A stretch of 64,000 bases of DNA from Monodelphis domestica (taxonomy: Eukaryota > Chordata > Mammalia > Didelphimorphia > Didelphidae): contig NC_077227.1 of the NCBI RefSeq assembly GCF_027887165.1, positions 351,932,207 through 351,996,206 on the forward strand, given 5' to 3'. Below are positions 46,849 to 58,772 of this stretch, piece after piece. A program made the position numbers and the translations under genes. Under the pieces are notes generated by a model. The model was not told the origin of the DNA. It did no database searches and was given only the letters and a program-made list of their open reading frames with translations. Every line of letters begins with the position of its first letter. Positions within the stretch are counted from its first letter, which is position 1.

Positions 46849-49410
46849 GTGGGGTAGTAGAGCCAAGATGGCCTCTTAGTAGGAGTGAAAGTCAAAACTG
46901 CTTTGATGATCCTTCCTAACCAATCTTTAAAAAGTGCTTCAAAATGATGAGTCAAAAACTAACAGCAAGACAGAATGAGGGGGTTCTCTCACTGAATATC
47001 ACTTGAAAGGTAGACAGAGAGAGTTGATTTTCATGGGATAAGGGGGAACTGGAAGCAAAACTGCACACAGAGGAGTGCTGGCTGATCACTCTCCCACCTA
47101 CTGCACTAGGTTCTATGATTGAGCATAGGCTAACTTTGGGATCCTGGGATGTGGGTTCCACCAACAAAAGAGCATCTCAGACTTTAAGTCCCAGGCCTTG
47201 GCACCAGTCTGTAGCAAGGTCCAGAATTCCATATATCACTGGGCTTTTTCAAGCCTGCACTACTGTGGTGAAAACATAGCCCCAAGGCAAAATAGCTCAC
47301 AGTGCTGATCCCTACCAGCCAGCAGCAAAGGAAACAGAATCAGCTAGCAACTTTCAGAATTCCCAGTCCACAGGCAAAAAAAGACTGAAAAAATGAGCAA
47401 ACAGCTAAAGAAATACTTAACCCTCAAGAATTCCAAAGGGCATAAAGAGCAAAGAACAGAACCAACAGGGGATGATGAGATCTAAGCAACTACTTGCAAA
47501 ACTTAAAAAAAAAAAGACACAGGAATTGGTCTCAAGTTCTGGAAGAACTCAAAAAGGGCTTTAAAAATGGGGAAAAGAAATGAAATTAATGCAAAAAGAC
47601 CATAACAGCTTAAAAATCAAAATTGGTCAACTCGAAACAGAGGAATAAAAATACAATGAATAAAAAGATTTCTTAAAAATCTAAAAAAATCCAGTGAAGT
47701 AAAGAGTGCCATGAAAAGTAGAATGGACCAAGTGGAAAAGGAGGATCAAAAGATCATGAAAGAAATCCAGTCTTTAAAAATTAGAATTGGGCAAATAGAA
47801 GTGAATGACTTTATAAGACATCAAGAAACAATAAAACAAAATCAAAAGGATAAAAAAACAGAAGAAAATATAAAATGTCTCATAGAGAAAATAACTGACT
47901 AGAAAATAGATCCAGGAAAGACAATTTAAGAATTAATGTATTACCTGAAAGTCATGACCAAAAAAAAAAAAAAGCCTAGACATATTACAAGAAATTATTC
48001 AAGAAAATTGCCCTGATATTCTTGAACAAGAGGGTAAAATGAAAATTGAAAAAAAATTCACGATCAACTGACAATACCCAGAAATGTTATCACCAAATTC
48101 AAGGGCTCCAGAACAAGAAGGAAATACTACAAGCAGCAAAGAAAGAAATAATTCAGATATGGAGCCCCCGTCAGGATTACATAGGATCTGGCAGCTTCCA
48201 CATTGAAGGACTGGAAGGCTTGGTATATGATGTTCTGGAAGGTTAAGGAACAGAGTTTACAACCAAGAATCACCTACCCATCAAAACTGTCTATAAAGTT
48301 TTTATACAAATAAAACCAATGCAACCAAGTTTGAAAGGAAAGGAAAAAACAAACAGCAAAAAAAATTATAACAAATTTCTCTGATAAAGGTCTTATTTCT
48401 CAAATATATAAAGAACTGTGTCAATTTATAAGAAACCAAGTCGTTCCCCAATTGATAAATGGCCAAAGGATATAAATGGGCAGTTTTCAGATGAAGAAAT
48501 CAAAGCTATCATATGAAAAAATGTTCTAAATCCCTCTTGATTACTAAAATGCAAATTAAAACAACTCTGAGGCATCACCTTACACCTAGCAGATTAGCCA
48601 ATATGATAGTAAAGGAAAATAATAAATGTAGGAGGGGATGAGGCAAATTTGGGACACTAATGCATTGCTGGTGGAGTTGTGAATTGATCTGACCATTCTG
48701 GAAGACAATTTGGAATTATGCCCAAAGGACTTTAAAATAATACATGTCCTTTGATCCAGCAATACAATTATTACTAGGTTTATAATGGGGATGGACCTGT
48801 TCATACAAAAATATTTATAGCTGCGCTTTTTGTGGTGGCAAAAAATTGGAAACTAAAGTGATGTCCCTCATTGGGGAATGGCTGAATAAATTCTGATATA
48901 CAATGGTGATGAAATACTATGGTGCTATAAGTTATGATGAACAGGATGCTTTCAGAAAGAAATGGAAAGATCTATGTAAACTGATGATGAATGCAATAAG
49001 CAGAATCAGGAAAACATTATACACAGTAACTGAAACATTTTGGGATGATCAAATGTGATAGACTTTGCTACTAACAGCAATACAATGATCCAAGACAGTT
49101 CTGAGGGACTTATGATAAAGAATGCTATCCACCTCTAGAAAAATAACAATTGGAGTAGAAATGCAAATGAAAACATATGACTTACCATTTGTTTATTTGG
49201 GTATATAATTTGGGGTTTTGGTTCTATGATATTACTCTCTTTCAAAAATGAGCAGTATGGAAATATGTTTTGAGTGATAATACATGTAAAACCCAATGGA
49301 ATTGCTTGTCACTCTGGGAGGGGGGAGTCAAGAGGTAAGGGAGACAAAATGGATCATATAACTTTGGAAAACGTATAAATTTGTTATTGGAATAAAATTA
49401 AGAGAAAATT
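46849..49410 (+). mobile_element. L1 with 5' end, ORF1 remains and ORF2 3' end; middle deleted
   Basis: 5' signature 'GAGCCAAGATGGCCTC' at about 46861. A coiled-coil ORF1 frame (MDQVEKEDQKIMKEIQSL) lies at 47711-47902, and ORF1 C-terminal text (CYHQIQGLQNKKEILQAAKK) near 48080. From about 48330 it is ORF2 C-terminal and 3' UTR text, ending near 49410. Most of ORF2 is missing. Confidence 0.8.
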
Positions 49411-49439
49411 GTTTAAACTGACTATATTCTTTTAGGGGA

Positions 49440-50220
49440 AAATATGGTCATTTAATAAAATAGAAGATTTCTAAGCATTCCTGGAGAAAAGATCAGACTT
49501 AAACAGAATATCTGATGTCCAAATGCAAAATTCAAGAGAAGCATAAAAAGATAAATAAGGGCTTCAATAAGGTCATATTGTTTATATTTTTATATGGAAA
49601 GGTGATATCTGTAACTCTTAGAAATTGTTATCATGGGGCAGTTAGGTGGCTCAGTTGATTGAGAGCCTGGCCAAGAGATGGGAGGTCCTGGGTTCAAATC
49701 TGGACTCAGACACTTCCTAGATCTGTAACCCTGGGGAAGTCACTTAACACTCTTTGCCTAGCCCTTCCTGCTCTTCTTTCTTAGAACCAACACATAGTAT
49801 TGATTCTAAGATGGAAGGTAAGGGCTTAAAAAAATAAAAAAAAGAAATTGTTATCATTATCATAGTTGTTGGAAGATGTATACATAGATAGAGGATGTGG
49901 TAGTAGCTATTTAGGATGATATATAAAAAAAGCCCAAAAAAGTAGGAGTGAAAGAGAACTGTACTAAGAGAAAAGGGAAGAGAGAAGTAAAATGCAGTGT
50001 ATATCACATAAAGAGGCATGGGCAGGGGTGGGGTGGGGTGGAGTGGGCAGGAAGGGACTACTATTGTACAATACTTAAACCTTACTCACATTGGAATTGT
50101 CTCAGAGAGGGAAGAACAGTCACATTCATTGGGGTATAGAATCCTGTCTTACCCTACAGAGAAGTAGAAGGGAAATAAGAAAATTAAGGGAGGGGGCAAA
50201 AGTGGAGGGGGTGATTAAAA
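49440..50220 (+). repeat. L1 inter-ORF fragment (split by the SINE)
   Basis: Parallels 44210-44800: 'TTCAAGAGAAGCATAAAAAG', 'CTTAAACCTTACTCACATTGG' (as CCTTACTCACATTGGAATTG), 'CAGAGAAGTAGAAGGG'. Confidence 0.6.
49634..49845 (+). repeat. Marsupial CORE-SINE, full length
   Basis: 'GGGGCAGTTAGGTGGCTCAG' head to 'GGAAGGTAAGGGCTT' and A-rich tail. It interrupts L1 inter-ORF text; 'AGAAATTGTTATCAT' occurs on both sides (49619 and 49843), a plausible target-site duplication. Confidence 0.92.
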
Positions 50221-50235
50221 GCAAAGTATAGGTTC

Positions 50236-50392
50236 AGAGGCAGAAGAGAACTAAGGGCTCAGCAATTTGGGGTTAAGTTGACTCGCCCAAGGTCACACAG
50301 CTAGGAAGTGTCTGAGACCATATTTGAACCCAAGTCTTCCTGTCTCCAGACCTGACTCCCTATCCACTGAGTTACCTAGATGTCTAGAGCAG
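50236..50392 (-). repeat. CORE-SINE, diverged
   Basis: 'AAGGTCACACAGCTAGGAAG', 'TGAACCCAAGTCTTCCTG', 'CCACTGAGTTACCTAGATG'. 50400-51550 holds no other feature I can support. Confidence 0.8.
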
Positions 50393-51556
50393 GGGAGTTT
50401 CTAAACAGTCTCAGACTCTTGTGGAAGCTGGAAGAACAGCTCTGGCCTAAGCCACAATTTTGGGTAGCAAAAGACTTAGACTTTGTTTTTTGCCATTATT
50501 ATGAATTTTTCAGAAAGGATAGGTCCAATGGGAAAGGGTTTCCTCTTTAATGAGTACATTTTCCTTCTGAGGAGAGTCCAAGTCTCGGGGAGGCATTTTG
50601 AATTTAGGGTGCTATATAAAAAGCCCTTGGGGGGAAGTGGAACTCACTTGAAGAGAAATATTATATAGTAATAATCACTTATTGACTACTGAAGAAACTA
50701 GATATTCTCTGTGAGTTGTTACATGGAACTTGAAAGTTGTTTTACCCAGATCTGTGAAGAATTAAATATGATATGTGAGGTATATTCTGAGATTTTATTT
50801 TGGTGTTTCCCAAGGGAAACTAAATGAGAGCAAAACAATCCAGAAAAATATAATTTGGGGGGCCATATCCAAGATTGAACCCAACCCATTTAAACCCCAA
50901 ACTTGGGTTGCTGAGTGCTGGGTTGCACTTATATTCCTCATGCTCATTTTAATTTATTATAGTATTCTATTTTATAACAATGTCAAAATTTATTTGATAA
51001 TCCTCCTATTACTGGATGAGTTGGGCTTTTTTTACAATTAAAAATTTTTTTCAATAAAAAATAATTCCCTCATTCTTCTCAATTTCTTTAGTCAAGGGAT
51101 AAACATTGGCCAAGCTTATTTCTATCCCCAACCCCTTTGCCCTTTACCCATTTCTAATACCTATGAGAAGGATACAGGCCTTTAAGTACTTGCTATGTGC
51201 CCGGCACTGTGCTAAGACTGGGGTTGAAAATTATGATAAAGAGAAATGCAGTTCTTGCATTCAAGTTGCTTACATTCTAATGCAGGAAGACAATAAAAGG
51301 GAGCAGAAAGGATGTGAGGGGGGAGGTACTAAGAAAATATGAGGGTACCAGCTGATGGGAATAGTTTTGAAGTCCAGAATGCCAAGAACAGGGCTGGAAG
51401 GGAATGAAAGCATGGCATTCTGGGGTCTTCCATAAGATGGAGGCTGCAGAAGGAATTCACCAGTAGTAGAAGTGGAGTAGATAGTAGGATGTTCCTGAGG
51501 CAGAAAGCCCCAGGAACTAAAGCAAGTTGCAGGTCAAGATAGCAGATGATGATTTA

Positions 51557-51625
<69 letters not shown>
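51557..51625. repeat. (CAA)n microsatellite
   Basis: More than twenty units of AAC, abutting the tail of a reverse SINE. It yields the poly-Cys frame on the - strand. Confidence 0.98.
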
Positions 51626-51626
51626 G

Positions 51627-52384
51627 CATTTACCTTCTGCTTAGAATTGATACTATCAGTTCCAAGGAGAAAAGCAGTAAGGGCTAGGTAATGGTAATTA
51701 AGCAACTTGCCCAGAATCACACAACTAGGAAGCATTTGATGACAGAGCCATAAAGACACCTTGGGTCCACTGAGGTAAAGCAGGAAAAAAGGCAGGCTTA
51801 AACTTTTGCTCTGAGATCATTTGGAAAAGCTGATTTCAAGAAAACTATGGTAGCTCCAAGATATTAAGTCAAGTCATTCCTCAAGTGGGCTCTAGCTGTC
51901 TGGTCAAACTCCTCAAACAAGCAAAACTTTGAGCTATATTTGCAAGGCTTAGCACTATTTTAGGCAAGAGACCTTGGAGCTGTATCTTCATGGACACATG
52001 CATGCTAAGACCAAAAACCCTTTGTATTCTATAATTATCGAATTACACCTGCCCATCTCTTTGATACCCTCATAACTCACAATTGGCTAACGATATAAAA
52101 ATGTCTACAATTCCTGATTGGCTTTCAATGATATAATGCTTCTTTAGTCACTAGTGCATACTTTCTTATAAATATTGGACCTGTAAACTCAATAAAGTGG
52201 AATCTGTGATCCCATTCACAGACCCCTCAACCCTGTCCATTTCTCATCCATGTGGATGCTTCCTTTCTCTTCTCTCTTCTTCCCTGGAGCTGACCTTCAG
52301 GTCTTAAGTCCAAGTCATATTTGAACCCAGGACTTCCCTTCTCTGGATCTGACTCTTAATCCACTGAGCCATCTATTTGCCTCT
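51627..52384 (-). repeat. Marsupial CORE-SINE split by an LTR-like insertion
   Basis: SINE text at 51627-51739 ('GGGCTAGGTAATGG', 'CACACAACTAGGAAGC') stops and resumes at about 52312 ('AGTCATATTTGAACCCAGGA' to 'TGAGCCATCTATTTGCC'). Confidence 0.8.
51740..52311 (+). mobile_element. Solo-LTR-like insertion in the SINE
   Basis: About 570 bases between the two SINE halves. It begins TGACAGAG (or TGATGACAG three bases earlier) and ends near TTAAGTCCA. It contains TATAAATATT followed by CTCAATAAAGTGG at about 52170-52198, a plausible promoter/polyadenylation pair. No perfect target duplication was found. Confidence 0.5.
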
Positions 52385-52599
52385 AGATGCATGATTTCAA
52401 AGTCCAGGAAGTCAGAAACAGGACTGGGAGAAGAATGAAGATTGAATTAGTTCTAGCAGTGAGCTGGAGCCCGTTCTAAGAAGCTCTGGAGAGCCTATTG
52501 TTAAATTTTGAATGTGAGCATTTATACCTTGGAAAAGTGAATACTGCAAGTTAGGCTGGATTTATTTATCTTTTTTCCCCTTAATTGTCTAGGTTTAAT

Positions 52600-53900
52600 A
52601 ATATTATGGATAAAATACTAATGATGCAGTTTAAACTTCAAAGTGTATTATGTATATATTTCCACTCCCCCCTGCCCTGAAAGCTAGTTGCTAAACATTT
52701 ACTAACATATTCCTACATGGGCTCTTCCACAAAATAGAGGCTCCAGGAAGAACTATATAGTCTCTAGAATCTTAAAGTTTGGTTTTATTCTTAAGTGCAC
52801 TCAAACTTAAAATGTTCATCATTTTTTTTGTTTTGTTTTTAAAAGGGGTTAACCAACCCCTTCTTTGGTCAAGATCTCAGAGTTTTTTTCCCTTGGCACC
52901 TGAGCTTAATTGGACCATTTTCAGTAGAAGTGAGAACTCTTGGAATGCAACCTTCATAGCCTGGACTTGTTTAGTGGACTTGTGCCCACTGGTCTCCAAT
53001 ATCTGTGCTCTTAGCACTTGGATCCATAAAGCTAACTTTTATTTCTTCCACCAACCATCTTTTACATGGTTGTCTTCCTCTCCAATAGATTTTTTTTCAG
53101 TTGTGAGTAACTTAGAAACTGTTCCTGCCTTTCAGTCTGTTAGAGTTATCTCAATCAAAATCCATCATCTGAGGCACTTCCCATCACCTGTTCCTTTAAA
53201 AAAAAATCTAAACTTAATGAGCATCAAATAAAATTATTTCTAAATATGCTGTATAAGAGAAGGACAACGTTTTACACAATTGTGAATCACTATTATGTAT
53301 AGATTGTCTTTCTTTTTTAAGTCTATAATGAATTTAACATGTAACTTTCAAAGATGTCTTGCTTGTTTGCAGTTCCTTCTGGCAATTTTCTTTTTTACAT
53401 CAAAAATTTTTCTAATTTCCTCTTTCCCCCTCACACTGTCCCAATGAAAAACAAGAACAAAACCTTTGTAATAAATATACTGGCAAGCAAAACAAATTCT
53501 CACATTAGATTATATCTAAAAATGTTTGTTTCATTCTTTTTCTTGGAGCCATTAACTTCTTTGTCAGGAGGTGGGTAGTAATGCTTCTTCACTGATACTC
53601 TCGAATGGTGGGTGATCATTGCATAAATCAGTTTTTAAGTCTTTCTGAGTTGTTTTTCTTTACATTATTGTTACTGTGTACACTGTTCTGGTTCTGCTCA
53701 ATCTACTCTGCTTTAGTTCATATAAATGTCCACAGGATTCTCTGAAACTATCTCATCATTTCTTATGGAGACCTCAGAAGGTGGCCAAAGATTTGTACCC
53801 ATCTCCTGGTGATGTGACTATGGCAATAACTAAAGAAGAACTTTTTCACTAAAATAATTTCACCACACTGGCCATAGTTCTTCTCCCTTTTTTCTTTAGA
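52600..53900 (-). repeat. Old L1-type 3' fragments, antisense
   Basis: 53520-53800 has antisense L1 3' text ('CTGCTTTAGTTCATATAAAT', 'GTTCTGGTTCTGCTCA'). 52780-53230 has a 150-codon open frame without a recognisable domain, which I do not accept as a gene. Confidence 0.5.
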
Positions 53901-54349
53901 AAGGCGGTTGGACTTTAATAGAACTCAAATGTTTACTGATCACTTAACATACCCCCATTCCCTGGATATCTTTCTAGGGAACTTGGAAAGCTCTGCTGAT
54001 AAGAAAACACCAAGGATAATGTAGTTATATTACCCACCCTCTTGTCCAGTATTCTGTACTTTCCCAGAGATGCCAAAGAAATCTGTAGAGTACTTTCAAT
54101 AGACAATAATGATAGTTCATGGATACTGCCAAAAACCAATATCATCAGCTATGGTTGTGGCTTCATCCCAATGCACCAGTCTTTTAACTTGAAAAGCCAT
54201 TTCCAAATTTCACTGTCATAACAGAGACATATGCTAGTTCCTATGTATCTTGGAATTCCTCATATTCATCATTTGTTACTTCACAATAATATTCTATTAC
54301 ATCTATATACCACATGGGCATCCATTTTGCTTTTACTTCTTTGTTACAA

Positions 54350-54550
54350 AGAATATTAAATATATTCATATGTATAGTTTGTTATACTTTATATGTTATA
54401 ATTTATATATGTATATATAACATGTCAATATTACAAATTATGTAATAGATACTTTTATCAACTAATTATATATTATTCTTGTGTTATATATTAACATAAT
54501 ATTTATATGTTTATGCATATATAATATATAGTTTACATATATATTTAGCA
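54350..54550. repeat. AT-rich low-complexity tract
   Basis: Runs of TATA/ATAT and palindromic AT words about 100 bases from the donor side of the exon at 54655-54753. Confidence 0.8.
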
Positions 54551-54654
54551 TTTTCTGTGATAGGCCTAGTTAAGCCTCTAAAACAAAGAATTCCTCAAGA
54601 GGAGGATATCAATACACAATGAACATTCAGCTTTGGTTCCAGTTCAAACCTTAC

Positions 54655-54753
54655 CACGCCAATGCCTTCAAGTGAAAATATGGCTGACCCAAAGAACAAG
54701 GTGTATGACTGCCAATTTGCTGACCAAGGCAGGTTCTTAGGATTTGGTAGGTC
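54655..54753 (-). CDS. SLC36A3: SLC36A3-like transporter, 99-base exon (LFFGSAIFSLEGIGV)
   Basis: Exactly 33 codons, phase 0 at both ends, acceptor TTCCTTTTTTCCAG and donor GTG|GTAAGG. The translation DLPNPKNLPWSANWQSYTLF then FGSAIFSLEGIGV matches the SLC36 segment ([30 protein letters not shown]). The exon is too short to stand out as an open frame; splice sites and family motif identify it. It sits between the exons at 57195 and 38598, as the protein order requires, and is followed by a 16-kb intron. FGSAIFSLEG differs from the usual [10 protein letters not shown] at two positions. Confidence 0.92.
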
Positions 54754-55870
54754 CTGGAAAAAAGGAACAGTGATGACAAGTTATTCGCTTACATCAGAAT
54801 ATAAAATAGAGTTTTTTGTTACAAGGAAGATATCCCAAAATGTAAATCAAGCTTCAACTTAAGACCATTTAAGTGTGTGATTGAGCAAGTCACTCACCAG
54901 TCAACAAGCATGCATTAGGAGCCTACTATGTGCTAGGAACTCAGGGTACAAAGTCAAAAGTGAAACCAACACTGCCTTTGAGCTTACAATCTAGCTGGAA
55001 TGTCATGTATATATAATCTTAGAGAGGGAGAAAGAGAGAGAAGAAAGAGATGGATAGATAGGAAGACAGATATAGATATAAGTTAATAGGGAAGCAGTTA
55101 CTAGCAGCTGGGAAGTTGAGAAGGCTTTATGTAAAAGGTGGAACTTGAGTTGAACCTTGACAGGGGCTTGGACTTCTAAGAGCCAGAGATAAGGAAAAAA
55201 AACTATATTCTAGGCATGGAGGACAGCTAATGCAAAGGCTTGGAGATGGGAGTTAGAATACTATGTGTGAGAAACAATAAGGTGACCAGTTTGTCTGGAT
55301 TATAGTGTGCCTGAAGGGCCACTCATGTCATAAGTCTGGCAAGGCTGGATGAGAAGTCATTTGGGAATGACATTAATTACCAAACAGAGGTGTTTATGTT
55401 TGATCTCACAGGTAATAATGAGCCACTGGAATTTGGTGAGTAGAAGAATCACTAGGTCAGACAAGCTCTTTAGAAAAAATCACTGGCATCTATTTGAAGG
55501 ATGGATCAGAATGGGGAAAGACTTGAGATAGATGAATAAATTAAAAGGCAACAAATTATATTGCAATATTGCTTAATCTCCTTAGGCCATAGTTTCCACA
55601 ATTGCAAAGTCAGGGAACTTTTGAGATATTTTCTATCTCTAGCTCTATGATCTCAGGATCAAATCATAGAATTTTTGAGCTGGAAAGGACCTCAGGGAAC
55701 CTCCAGTCCAATCCCTTTATTTCACAATTGAAAGAACTTCTATAATGGTGGCTCTTCATCTGGATGGAGACCATGAGCTTGTTTTTTACAAAATATTTTG
55801 ATAATTGCATTTCAGTGTAATTAGTTTCCTTTTAATCTATTGTATTTTACTTTCTGCTTTTGAAAAGATT
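54754..55870. other. Intron with MIR-type remnants
   Basis: 'GCATTAGGAGCCTACTATGTG' near 54910 and 'TTTTGAGCTGGAAAGGACC' near 55672 are old MIR/MIR3-like pieces. No exon seen. Confidence 0.5.
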
Positions 55871-55872
55871 CT

Positions 55873-56055
55873 TGGGGGCAGCTAGGTGGCTCTGTGGATT
55901 ATCGAGAGTCAGGTCTAGACAGGAGGACTAAGGTTCAAATCTGACCTCAGACATTTCCTAGCTGTGTGAATCTAGGTAAATCATTTAATCTCTATTGCCT
56001 ACCCTTATTGCTCTTCTACATAGTATTGATTCTAAGACAGAAGGTAAGAGTTTGA
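55873..56055 (+). repeat. Marsupial CORE-SINE
   Basis: 'GGGGGCAGCTAGGTGGCTC' head, 'CTAGCTGTGTGAATCTAGG' core, 'GACAGAAGGTAAGAGTTTG' tail. Confidence 0.92.
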
Positions 56056-56169
56056 AAAAAATTATCCTATGACAAAAGGTAAGAATTTAAAAAATATTTT
56101 TATGAAGTTTTGCAGGTTTGTTGTAATTTTTTCTAGATGTTTACTGACAATCTCTTTAATGATCTATTT

Positions 56170-56800
56170 TGGGATTCTTTAAAAAATTATTAAAGATATT
56201 TTATTTTTACCAATTACATGTAATAAAAAATTTCCACATAAGTTTTCTGAAGTATATGATCTAAATTGCCTCCCTCCCTTCCCTTCCCTCTCCCCTCCCT
56301 GACCTAGTAAGCAATTTGATCTGGGCCATACATATATTATTATGCAAAACATTTTTCCATATCGGTCATTTTTATGAGAATAATCATATAAAATCCAAAC
56401 CCCCAGATAAAAACCCAAATAAACTTAAGTGAAAAAAATCACATTTTGATCTGTATTTTGACTCCAACAGTTTTTTCTCTAGAGGTGTTTAGCATTCTTT
56501 TTCATAAGTCATCAGAATTGTCCTGGATCATTGTGTTGCTGTTAGCAGCAAAGTCTATCACATTTGACTGTTCACAGTATTGCAGTTACCTGGACAATGT
56601 TCTGCTGGTTCTGCTAATTTCACTCTGCATCAGTTCAAGTAGTTCTTTCTAGCTCTTTCTGAAATCATTCTGTTAATTATTCTTTATAGCACAATAGTAT
56701 TCCATCACCAACATGTACCACAATTTGTTCAGCCATTCCCCAATTAAGAGATATCCCTTCAATTTCCAATTATTTGGCAACACAAAAAGAACAGCTACAA
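56170..56800 (-). repeat. L1 3'-end fragment, antisense
   Basis: 'CCAATTACATGTAATAAAAA', 'TTTTTCTCTAGAGGTGTTTAG', 'CATTCCCCAATTAAGAGATA'. Parallel to 955-1560. Confidence 0.7.
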
Positions 56801-57194
56801 ATATTTATGTACAAGTAGGTACTTTCCCCTTAAAAAAAGATTATTCTGAGGTAGAAGGTAAGAGTTTAAAAAAAGATTATTCTGAAAAGGGGTTCATAGA
56901 CTTATATTCTCCATTCTAAGATGACTTCTGGCTTTAACATTTTATAATTCTTTAATTTCCCCAAACTGCACATTGAGCATGTTGCTATATATCTCAATCA
57001 TGATTCTTTCCAAATAGATCCATATTAATATTTTCTCTTTTTATATCACCTTCATTTTCTTTCCCATCTCTCTCACCCTTCTCCCTTCCCACAAACACAG
57101 AGCCAGACCATAGAATTAAAGAATGGTCACTTGTGACTTCTAACCCTTGCAACTTCTCATCCAAAAGGACCCACTTATAACTTTGGGAAAGTAC

Positions 57195-57416
57195 CTGAAT
57201 AATGTAGCTGAAGATCAAGGTCACCGCTGCCAGGATGGCAATATCACCCACAGTGGAGAAGATGGCCAGCATTAGTATGTTATGGAAAAAGACCAGAAGG
57301 ATCACAAAGGGTAGAAAGGTAAGCATGTAGAGGTGCAAATTAAGAGAAGGTGGAATTTCCATCATTGTTGTCTCATTTTTCTTGCAGGAGTGACTGATGG
57401 AAGAGGTTTCTGCCAT
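57195..57416 (-). CDS. SLC36A3: SLC36A3-like transporter, exon with extracellular loop and two membrane segments
   Basis: 222 bases, 74 codons, phase 0 at both ends, acceptor ...CTGCTTTAG and donor CAG|GTACTT. It starts MAETSSISHSCKKNETT. The Cys and the NET glycosylation sequon match the large extracellular loop of PAT1 (NCHNNET), where that Cys forms a disulfide with Cys of LPNCW. Then LYMLTFLPFVILLVFFHNI and FSTVGDIAILAAVTLIFSYI form two hydrophobic segments, matching LYMLSFLPFLVLLVFIRNL and FS-L-NI-MLVSLVMIYQFI. The ATG at the exon start is an internal Met replacing the usual Val, not a start codon. Confidence 0.93.
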
Positions 57417-58687
57417 CTAAAGCAGGAGAGAGAAAAAGAGGGGAGAAAATGTGACTGCTGGAAGAATGTATATAAGTGGCAATGAAAGGATTTAAGGAAA
57501 ATAAAGAAAAAAACATCCTGACTTTTAGTCTGGAAGAGATGTAACTAAAAGAAAAGTATGGAATTTCCTCAAGGAATCATTATGAAAGACAAGCAGTGGA
57601 TCTGTGGAAGGTTCCATGCAATATTGTTTAGAAGAAGGACAATGTTTAGCTATCCCATGAGCACAAATCTTCCAGGCATCTGTCTAAGATGGCCATGGGC
57701 AACCAGATGGGGTGAAAGGTATACTGTAAAGGCTCAATTTTGGGTCCTTTCATTTGCTGGAGCAGGGGCAGTGTTTGAGCATTCTCTGCAAGGTTTGAAA
57801 ATCATGGCATTTGTGTGGAACTACAATAATAAGTGCAAGTTGACTCAGCAAATTATAAACCTCTATAGGTCTTAGAATCTTTTGGCTTTCAAAAGGTATG
57901 CATTTATAAAGAGTTAATTGACACTAATGCATTGCTGGTGGAATTGTGAACTGATCCAACCATTCTGGAGGACAATTTGGAATTATGCCCAAAGGCTATA
58001 AACAATGCATATCCTTTGATCCAGTAATACCACTAGTAGTTCTGTATCCCAAACAGATTTTTTTAAATGAGAAAGGATTTATTTGTACAAAAATATTTAT
58101 TTATAGCTGCTCTTTTTGTGGTGATAAAGAATTGGAAACTGAGGGGATGAGGAATGGGTGAAGAAATTGTGGCATATGATGGTGTTGGAATACTATTGTG
58201 CTGTAAGGAATGATGAACAGGATGATTTCATAAAGAGCTGGGAAGACCTATGTGAACTGATGCAGAGTGAAATAAGCAGAACCAGGAGAACACTGTACAC
58301 AGTAACAGCAATATGGAATATGGAATAATCAACTGTGATAGACTTAGCTAGTCTCAGCAATACAGTCACCCAGGACAATTCTGAGGGTCTTAGGACAAGA
58401 ATGCTATCCACCGTCAGGGAAAGAACTGTTGGAAATATAAATTCAGATTAAAGCATGCGATTTTTCACTTGTTTATTTGGGTTTATGTTTTGGGGTATTG
58501 GTATTATAAGATTATTCACTTATTTAAAAAAATGTCAGCTGAAAGAGTTGCCCTCATTTGTGCTTTACATTCCAGGCAATGCCCTATCTTGGTCTAATGC
58601 CAGCCTGGCCCATCTTTGCCAGCAGTCGTGCAAAGGAGGTCCCTTTGAATCCCACCGACCTCCTATTCTCCTTTGTCATAACTTTAC
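57417..58687. other. Intron with an L1 3' end
   Basis: 57920-58530 is sense L1 3' sequence ('ACACTAATGCATTGCTGGTG' to 'TCACTTGTTTATTTGGG'). The rest is unassigned. Confidence 0.7.
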
Positions 58688-58772
58688 CTGCTTAAAGTGG
58701 TCAGCCAGAAACAAAAAATACACACTGCAGAAACCCAGCTGAGTAATGATTAGCAAGGACCTCACGAGATGC
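58688..58772 (-). CDS. SLC36A3: SLC36A3-like transporter, 85-base exon (ITQLGFCSVYFLFLADHFKQ)
   Basis: Acceptor CTGCCCTCCCCAG, one base completing the previous codon, 28 codons and the donor CAG|GTAAAG. The translation HLVRSLLIITQLGFCSVYFL then FLADHFKQ matches SLC36 [29 protein letters not shown] almost position for position. It is a membrane segment of the transporter core. It is the most upstream exon found; the roughly 140 N-terminal residues must lie beyond 64000. I searched 58773-64000 for the preceding exon (VDYG-T-MY...WGR pattern) and found no convincing match. Confidence 0.93.

Noticed and set aside
51517..51759. Poly-Cys protein on the - strand
   Set aside because: Translation of the (CAA)n repeat.
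52779..53231. 150-codon open frame on +
   Set aside because: Low-complexity hydrophobic sequence in LINE-like DNA. No family resemblance, no promoter or splice evidence.
57195..57416. ATG at 57416 as a start codon of a 140-residue protein
   Set aside because: It directly follows an AG acceptor, and the homologous position in SLC36 proteins is internal. Residues after 57195 read through the GT donor into intron.
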